From: CAZLAK01 sp964557545
Lineage (GTDB): Bacteria; Bacillota; Desulfotomaculia; Desulfotomaculales; Pelotomaculaceae
NCBI GenBank assembly: GCA_964557545.1
Contig: CAZLAK010000001.1
Span: forward strand, 54,170 to 118,169
DNA: 64,000 nt
Direction: 5' to 3'
Part shown: positions 59,241-64,000 of the stretch, piece after piece
How positions within the stretch are numbered: the first letter of the stretch is position 1
Layout of the letters: the number at the start of each line of letters is the position of its first letter
Program-made: the position numbers and the translations under genes
Notes under the pieces: generated by a model
What the model saw: only the letters and a program-made list of their open reading frames with translations
The model's database searches: none
What the model was told of the DNA's origin: nothing

Positions 59241-59473
59241 AAAAATTCCCCCAATTTTAATGCTTTTAAATTTTTTAGAGCCTTTTTTGTCTTTTCGCTA
59301 TCTTTTGTACATTTCTTCATAATGCAGCTTCTCTTTTCCTCAAGAATTATAGCATATATAACACGACAAAGGGAGGGAGAAAGTTTTTGTTAAGAATTAG
59401 GTTTTTCAAAAGTGCCATAATATTCATGAAAAATAAAATAAAATAAATATTAGACGGGAGGGTATTATCCCTT

Positions 59474-60256
59474 TTGAAAAAGGTCTTTATATCGAATATA
59501 GCGCTGGCATTCTTAATAATGAATATAATTGGTGCTACTGCCATTATTTCTTTACCAGCTGTAGTGGCGAAATTTGCAAAACAGGATGCGTGGATAACCG
59601 CCCTTGTTTCTGTTCCGCCAGCTTTTCTGCTAGTTATTATAATTTGCGAATTGGGGAAAAGGTTTCCAGGCATGACCATCATTGAATACAGCAGTATCAT
59701 CTTGGGTAAGTGGATGGGGAAGTTACTTGGTTTTACGTACTTTTTATTCTTTATTTACATAAACAGTGTTGTAATAAGGCAGGCAGGAGAACTCATTGTT
59801 TCTCAAATTATGCAAAAGACTCCTGTAATTGTAATTAACTTGGTTTTTGTTATGTTAGCTGCTTATGCTACGTATTCAGGACTGGAGGTAATTTCCAGGA
59901 TGTTAGAATTACTCCTGCCCTGGGTGATCTTCTTTTTTACCGCTGTTTTGCTTGTTGGACTTGCGAAAGCGGATTTCGCTAGGCTTCTGCCAGTATGCGG
60001 CGAAGGTTGCCAGCCTTTTTTATATGCATCAATTATTACTTCAACTTTTTTTGGTGAAGCTATAGTTCTTTCTATGTACCTGCCTTTTATATTGGTTGCT
60101 CTTTCTATTTTATCAGTAGAAAATTCTGTACAAATTTTCACAGCAACAAAAGAAGTGTTTATGCCATTAGGACTGCTTATGGAGTATTTCATTCCCGCCC
60201 TGCTTTTAGGCATAGCCTTATTTAGGGGTATTGATAACAGTAAGCAAAATATATAA
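59474..60256 (+). CDS. gerAB: GerAB-family spore germination permease, internally shortened
   Basis: A 260-residue membrane protein of the endospore germination permease family, which is normally about 360 residues with ten helices. The first five or six helices (from IALAFLIMNIIGATAIISLP to LLPWVIFFFTAVLLVGLAK) are present, then TSTFFGEAIVLSMYLPF joins directly to a segment like the family's last two helices (ILVALSILSVENSVQIF, then LLMEYFIPALLLGIALFRG). About 100 residues seem missing from the middle, in frame. TTG start after GGGAGGG. No gerAA or gerAC gene is adjacent, so it may not work as a receptor subunit. Confidence 0.8.
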   Translation: MKKVFISNIALAFLIMNIIGATAIISLPAVVAKFAKQDAWITALVSVPPAFLLVIIICELGKRFPGMTIIEYSSIILGKWMGKLLGFTYFLFFIYINSVVIRQAGELIVSQIMQKTPVIVINLVFVMLAAYATYSGLEVISRMLELLLPWVIFFFTAVLLVGLAKADFARLLPVCGEGCQPFLYASIITSTFFGEAIVLSMYLPFILVALSILSVENSVQIFTATKEVFMPLGLLMEYFIPALLLGIALFRGIDNSKQNI

Positions 60257-60308
60257 TTTTTGGCCCGTAGAACTTTGGCGGTTGCACAACATTTTCCCTT
60301 TTATTTTA

Positions 60309-60794
60309 TTATAGATGCCGGTCCAGCAGTGTTCCGCTGGCCGTTTTACGTGGCGGCAAATCTCTGGTTAAGGTAACCGTTTTTCCGCCAGAAACGTACA
60401 CCCTGCCGCACTCAGGACACACAGATGTAAAAATTTGAACGGTTTGGTATATAACTTCTTTCCCTTCCCTTTCGGCTTTTGCCCGTTCGTTGGCGACGTG
60501 TTCATTTTCGTGGCTGGCCACGGCAACACCGGCAAGCGATGGAGAAATGTGGGTTGGGGTTTTGAAAGAAACACCGGGATCGCTGGAAACGTCCTGGTAT
60601 TTTCTTTCTTTGCACGTCTTGCATTCTTTGAGTCCCAGCCGCTTAAGCATCCTTTCTGTGGGTTCGCTAACCTTCTCCGCCTTATTTGGTGCTGCAGCAG
60701 TCCCTCCAGCTGTTCTTTTGCCAGCATCTTCTTTTTTGCATAACAAGACAGGAAGATTGAAGGTATTGTTCAAACTGCCGGTGCCAACCCTCAT
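60309..60794 (-). CDS. HEXXH-containing protein, SprA-related
   Basis: A 161-residue protein. The core has a cysteine pair CKTC, then KYQDVSSDPGVSFKTPTHISP, then the zinc-protease-like motif HENEH, then CPEC. This set is found in a family of Firmicutes proteins described as SprA-related. HEXXH suggests a metallopeptidase, but a third metal ligand is not evident and activity is unproven. I start at ATG 60794, behind GAAGGGGGT; the longer frame lacks a ribosome site. Confidence 0.7.
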   Translation of the reverse strand: MRVGTGSLNNTFNLPVLLCKKEDAGKRTAGGTAAAPNKAEKVSEPTERMLKRLGLKECKTCKERKYQDVSSDPGVSFKTPTHISPSLAGVAVASHENEHVANERAKAEREGKEVIYQTVQIFTSVCPECGRVYVSGGKTVTLTRDLPPRKTASGTLLDRHL

Positions 60795-60902
60795 TAGTTT
60801 TACCCCCTTCTTGACTTTATCAGGCAGACCCCTGAAAACGGTATTAAACTGGGCAAGTGAAAAAAGAAATTGCTCAAATTGCCAATACACCGGCTACTGC
60901 CT

Positions 60903-61395
60903 CTACTTCCGCTTTCCCCAGGGTTTGAGAACTGAAACAAAAACCTGCACAACCAGCAGCAGCACTTGCGCTACTCCAAACACTAAAACCAGCTTTAGGT
61001 TTTGCAGGTATATGGTGTTTTGCAGGGCAAGGGAGCGTTCTGCGTATGCAATTGAAGCGTTGTCGTTTGTCCATGGACCTAGAAAAAAGGTCCCGAAAAG
61101 GATTTGGGCTACTGTGGCAAACTACTTAAATATCACCCAGTTAAACCTGAAAAACCCCCAGTTGGTGAAAAGAGAAAAAATTAGGCCTGTAATCAAGGAG
61201 CCAAAGGCTGCCGGAATGATAATAAAGTCGTCGAGCAGTTTAATCGATGCGTTAACTGCGCAAAGTTCGTCGCCGTTTGGTATGCGGCCCTTCACGGCGG
61301 CAAGGAGCAGCATAGATATATATACCCGTCCCGATCCAGGCACAGGAAAAGAAAATGTGGAATCCTTTAACCCATGATTTTGTTTTTAACCCCAT
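60903..61395 (-). pseudogene. Broken gene for a DUF2269-like integral membrane protein
   Basis: Read from ATG 61395: MGLKTKSWVKGFHIFFSCAW and then IGTGIYI, after which the frame must shift inside a TATATATAT run (about 61321-61330) to go on as SMLLLAAVKGRIPNGDELCA. It proceeds with clear membrane-protein sequence (IIPAAFGSLITGLIFSLFTN, WGFFRFNWVIFK) to an amber codon at 61122-61124 and then, in the same frame, FATVAQILFGTFFLGPWTN and further to KPWGKRK and a stop at 60903. Two lesions, a likely loss of one TA unit and a TGG-to-TAG change, break it. The family is a four-helix membrane protein of unknown role. Confidence 0.75.
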
Positions 61396-61466
61396 TTTTT
61401 CACGATAATTCTATGCCTCCGTATATTATTGTAACGGTTAAGTGCTGCTTGTTATCTTAAGTAAAT

Positions 61467-62681
61467 CTATTTGCTACCAACCTTTGTTTCCGGTGCCAGG
61501 TGCTGTTCCCGGGGAAATGGTGTATAATCGGTTTCCCGGTGGTAATCGGGTGTAGGCCAGCCAAAACGGCGGCGCTGTTTTAAGCGAAAGGCTGCCGCAT
61601 GTTTTTTTAACTCGTATCCAATTCCGGTCGCTAGCCTGGAGGCTTCTATTTCTGTTGTTTCAATATACCCGTTTCGCAAAGCTCCTGTGATTATCTCTCT
61701 CCCGGCAGGTGTGCGGACAAGACAGGAAGATGTTCCTGCGGTCTCCCCGCTTTGGGCGCAGGGCTCCCAATAATCCCCTACTGAAAGATCTGCCAACTCT
61801 GACGACCAGTCCACGCACATCTCACAGCGGTCACGCTTGAAGGCCGACATGAGATGATGGTACATGTACCGGTGGCGGTCCAGGATTAACCGGCGGCCGT
61901 CTCTTAAATCTACCACCAGGTGGCCGGGCCAGTCCCCGCCCCGGTAACTCATGGAAGTTATACCGTGCAAGTCAGGCAAACCTAAATGTTCTACTATGAG
62001 ATGGCGGGTTCCCTCGAAATAAAACTGGGAGGCGCAAAATAAGCCTACCATTAAGACTATGCTTTTTGCCAAAAGAGCGGGTTCACCTGCATACTGCATT
62101 TTACGCAGGCCGTGGATATGGCAGGGCAGGCCAACTACAGCAATACGCCGGTAGCCCTGTGCCAGAGCCCGGTTTAAAATGGCGTTTACTGGCACGCAGG
62201 CATACTTGCTCTGAGCAGCGGCCAGGATTTCATCTTTGCTTGCTGCCAGTTGGGCTTCAGTGCGACAGGGATCATTCTGCCGGAAACCGGCTACCAGTGC
62301 GCAGTCAATGATACCCTGTTCTAAGGCGTAGACCAAAAGAGAAGTTACCAGTCCTCCCCCTGCCCCCCGCTTTCTGACTGCCGGATCGGTGCTCCAAGCG
62401 GCCAGGGCTTCCAGGTAAATACCCAGGTCTGGAATCCCTTCCAACCTTTCACGGCCAAATATAAATTTCTCTAATTCAGGTATATTAACCTCTGCACCAG
62501 GGCAGACAGCCGTACAAAGACCGCAATTATTGCACTTACCTGTCATTTTAGGTAGGGGCTCACCTTCTATATCCTCCCAGCTGATAGCCCGGACTGGGCA
62601 TATACCCGCGCAGGTACCGCAGGCAGTACATAGACCCCGCAGTATGACATTATTCTTCAGTTCACTAAAGCTTCCCTTCAT
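61467..62681 (-). CDS. FrhB-family iron-sulfur flavoprotein (coenzyme F420 hydrogenase beta-like)
   Basis: A 404-residue protein: two N-terminal [4Fe-4S] motifs (CTACGTCAGICP and CNNCGLCTAVCP), then the FrhB N- and C-terminal domains (AAWSTDPAVRKRGAGGGLVT, GLPCHIHGLRKMQ, SYRGGDWPGHL, CVDWSSELADLSVGDYW). The family reduces or oxidises flavin-type cofactors using ferredoxin-like electrons; the precise partner here is unknown and coenzyme F420 need not be involved. I start at ATG 62681, nine bases after GAGGAG. The next gene upstream is 47 bases away. Confidence 0.85.
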   Translation of the reverse strand: MKGSFSELKNNVILRGLCTACGTCAGICPVRAISWEDIEGEPLPKMTGKCNNCGLCTAVCPGAEVNIPELEKFIFGRERLEGIPDLGIYLEALAAWSTDPAVRKRGAGGGLVTSLLVYALEQGIIDCALVAGFRQNDPCRTEAQLAASKDEILAAAQSKYACVPVNAILNRALAQGYRRIAVVGLPCHIHGLRKMQYAGEPALLAKSIVLMVGLFCASQFYFEGTRHLIVEHLGLPDLHGITSMSYRGGDWPGHLVVDLRDGRRLILDRHRYMYHHLMSAFKRDRCEMCVDWSSELADLSVGDYWEPCAQSGETAGTSSCLVRTPAGREIITGALRNGYIETTEIEASRLATGIGYELKKHAAAFRLKQRRRFGWPTPDYHRETDYTPFPREQHLAPETKVGSK

Positions 62682-62727
62682 AAGGCACTTTCTCCTCAAA
62701 TGGTTTGAAAGCACGGAATTAAAGACG

Positions 62728-63774
62728 TCAGAGGTCTTCTTCCAGAAAAGAGCTCAAGAAATCTTCCGGCAGAATGTCTTCTCCTGGTGTCCTGCAGGAG
62801 TTTTCCTTTAAAATCCCAGTTCCCCCGTGGGACTGTTTTTCCGCGGAACATATGTAATACCTGCGCTGCCTGCCGTAGATCCTTTCCGTCCAAACCTCGC
62901 CGTCTTCCATGCCCTCCCTGGCCGTCGCTACTTTGTCTAGCGTGGCGTCCAACTCGTCGGCATAATGCAGTATTTCGGCCTCGGCCGTACGCGGCTCTAC
63001 AGGGCTGCCCTTTTCCTTTGTCCCGTGGTGGCTTACAACCATGTGCAGGAGGAGGTCGAAGCGGTTTCTGGCAAGGCTGCAGGACGACAGGGTGTACAAT
63101 TTGCTGAGAAGCATCACTCCGAGGATAATATGGTCGTGGAGTTCGCCGCGGTCGGTTCTCTTTATCAAGGCGCCGGACCAGTCGTAAGCTTCTATTTTAC
63201 CGATATCGTGGACCAGCGCACCAGCTAAGAGCATATCCCGGTCGACATCTCTTCTGCACGCTAAACCGAAGCACATATCAGTTACACTGACCGTGTGGCA
63301 GAGCAGGCCGCCAATGAAGGCATGGTGGTGGGTTGAAGCGGCGGGAGCTGACAAAAAACGCTCGCGGACATAACTGCTGCCAAAAACGTCTTTTTGGAGG
63401 AATTCTCTTAGGCTTCCGTCTTTAATGCTCTCAACGTGCTCAACAAGTCTCTTCCACAGAGAGTCTCTGTCCGGGTGGACGGGGAGGAACTGGCCGGCTG
63501 TGTACTCATGTTCGTATGCTTGGCGAATATCTGCTACTGTTAGGTCTAGGGAACCATTATACTCCTCGGCCGTGCCGCTCACAACAACGACTGTGCCCTT
63601 TTTGTACGGGACGCCGCAATAGTCCCACTTCTTAGCCCTTACCGTTCTGCTGCCGTCTGTGAGTACGAGGTGCAAGTATGTGCTCTGGTTGCGGGTTAGT
63701 CTTACCGAACTCTCCTTTACTACCAGCAGTCCGTTGTATGCGAAGCCAGCTTTAATGTCTTTTAATGAAATCAC
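62728..63774 (-). CDS. HD-domain 3'-5' exoribonuclease, YhaM-like
   Basis: A 348-residue protein with an N-terminal OB-fold (SRTVRAKKWDYCGVPYKKGTV) and a metal-dependent HD phosphohydrolase domain (HHHAFIGGLLCHTVSVTDMC, LAGALVHDIGKIEAY, VVSHHG). This is the layout of YhaM/CbfA-type RNases. It would trim RNA from the 3' end. The C-terminal 40 residues, after YGRQRRYYICS, are not conserved. ATG start near 63774. Confidence 0.85.
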   Translation of the reverse strand: MISLKDIKAGFAYNGLLVVKESSVRLTRNQSTYLHLVLTDGSRTVRAKKWDYCGVPYKKGTVVVVSGTAEEYNGSLDLTVADIRQAYEHEYTAGQFLPVHPDRDSLWKRLVEHVESIKDGSLREFLQKDVFGSSYVRERFLSAPAASTHHHAFIGGLLCHTVSVTDMCFGLACRRDVDRDMLLAGALVHDIGKIEAYDWSGALIKRTDRGELHDHIILGVMLLSKLYTLSSCSLARNRFDLLLHMVVSHHGTKEKGSPVEPRTAEAEILHYADELDATLDKVATAREGMEDGEVWTERIYGRQRRYYICSAEKQSHGGTGILKENSCRTPGEDILPEDFLSSFLEEDL

Positions 63775-63948
63775 CGGTCTTATTCCCGGGGAAACGCCGG
63801 AAGGGGGCCCGCCGTTAAATGTGCTGGAAATTTTCGGTCACCCCGCTTTCTACCTAATTCTATTTTCAGCTAAATTTTACACCGGTAGCCGGCAATCCTT
63901 CTAGAATTTTTAAAAAAACGGCTAGTATTTTACATTATGTAATTAAAA

Positions 63949-63977
63949 ACCCCCGGATTTCAAGGCTTCCGGGGGTC
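63949..63977 (-). terminator. Terminator of a minus-strand gene lying beyond the window
   Basis: CCCCCGGA / TCCGGGGG with a 10-base loop; on the minus strand it is followed by TTTTTAATTAC. It should end a gene that starts to the right of the window. Confidence 0.8.
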
Positions 63978-64000
63978 TGCCTGGTCGGGATGACACGATT

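Noticed and set aside
61480..61500. Third copy of the GTGCCTGGCAC repeat
   Set aside because: GGTGCCAGGTGC differs in the palindrome, lies inside the FrhB-like coding region and lacks the AT-rich half.
1..64000. CRISPR arrays, prophage or insertion sequences
   Set aside because: No regularly spaced direct repeats, integrase or transposase genes were found.

Overview
The window looks like a chromosomal segment of an endospore-forming, anaerobic Gram-positive bacterium of the Desulfotomaculum/Pelotomaculum type (Peptococcaceae sensu lato). The evidence is gene content only: SpoVK and a GerAB relative, LexA of the Gram-positive type, an hdr/flox redox operon, a tungsten-type aldehyde:ferredoxin oxidoreductase, many GTG/TTG starts, and above all a methylmalonyl-CoA pathway cluster laid out like the mmc cluster of the syntrophic propionate oxidiser Pelotomaculum thermopropionicum. 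Species cannot be named from the sequence.

Layout. 1-5.1 kb (+): mutL end, RsmJ-like methyltransferase, miaA, hfq, spoVK, PLP lyase-family gene. 5.2-9.6 kb (+): LysR regulator of the type linked to selenium metabolism, a DcuS/CitA-type kinase and response regulator, and an orphan TRAP solute-binding lipoprotein. 9.7-10.3 kb (-): lexA. 10.5-27 kb (+): sigma-54 activator, then fumarase, succinyl-CoA synthetase, methylmalonyl-CoA mutase (two chains), epimerase, the three transcarboxylase subunits plus one small extra protein, malate dehydrogenase and a four-subunit pyruvate:ferredoxin oxidoreductase. Together these convert methylmalonyl-CoA to acetyl-CoA by way of succinate, malate, oxaloacetate and pyruvate; succinate dehydrogenase and a propionate-activating enzyme are not in the window. 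A good -24/-12 promoter precedes fumarase, and fumarase itself seems to start at AUU.

27-42.7 kb is mostly minus strand: two AT-rich unknown genes, aor, a Zur-like repressor with znuACB and a 7-1-7 operator, a glycosyltransferase, pfkA, a UPF0182 membrane protein, a short zinc-ribbon gene and ddl. tRNA-Trp (with its own promoter and terminator) is at 42.7 kb. 42.9-47.2 kb: an EF-G paralogue, surE, folE and small genes.

47.2-54 kb (-) is a single overlapping operon, hdrC-hdrB-hdrA-mvhD(floxD)-floxC-floxB-floxA. Both hdrA and mvhD are interrupted by an in-frame UGA at a position normally held by cysteine, and both UGAs are followed by a compact hairpin suitable for a bacterial SECIS; I read them as selenoproteins. 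Naive gene calling would give two broken genes. The complex would couple NADH, ferredoxin and a disulfide-type acceptor, fitting the redox problem of propionate oxidation.

54-64 kb (-): an intergenic stretch with candidate small ORFs, a metallo-beta-lactamase-fold hydrolase, meaB (the mutase chaperone), trxB, a thioadenosine phosphorylase relative, adk, an internally shortened gerAB (+), a HEXXH protein, a broken membrane-protein gene (frameshift in a TA repeat plus an amber codon), an FrhB-family iron-sulfur protein and a YhaM-like nuclease.
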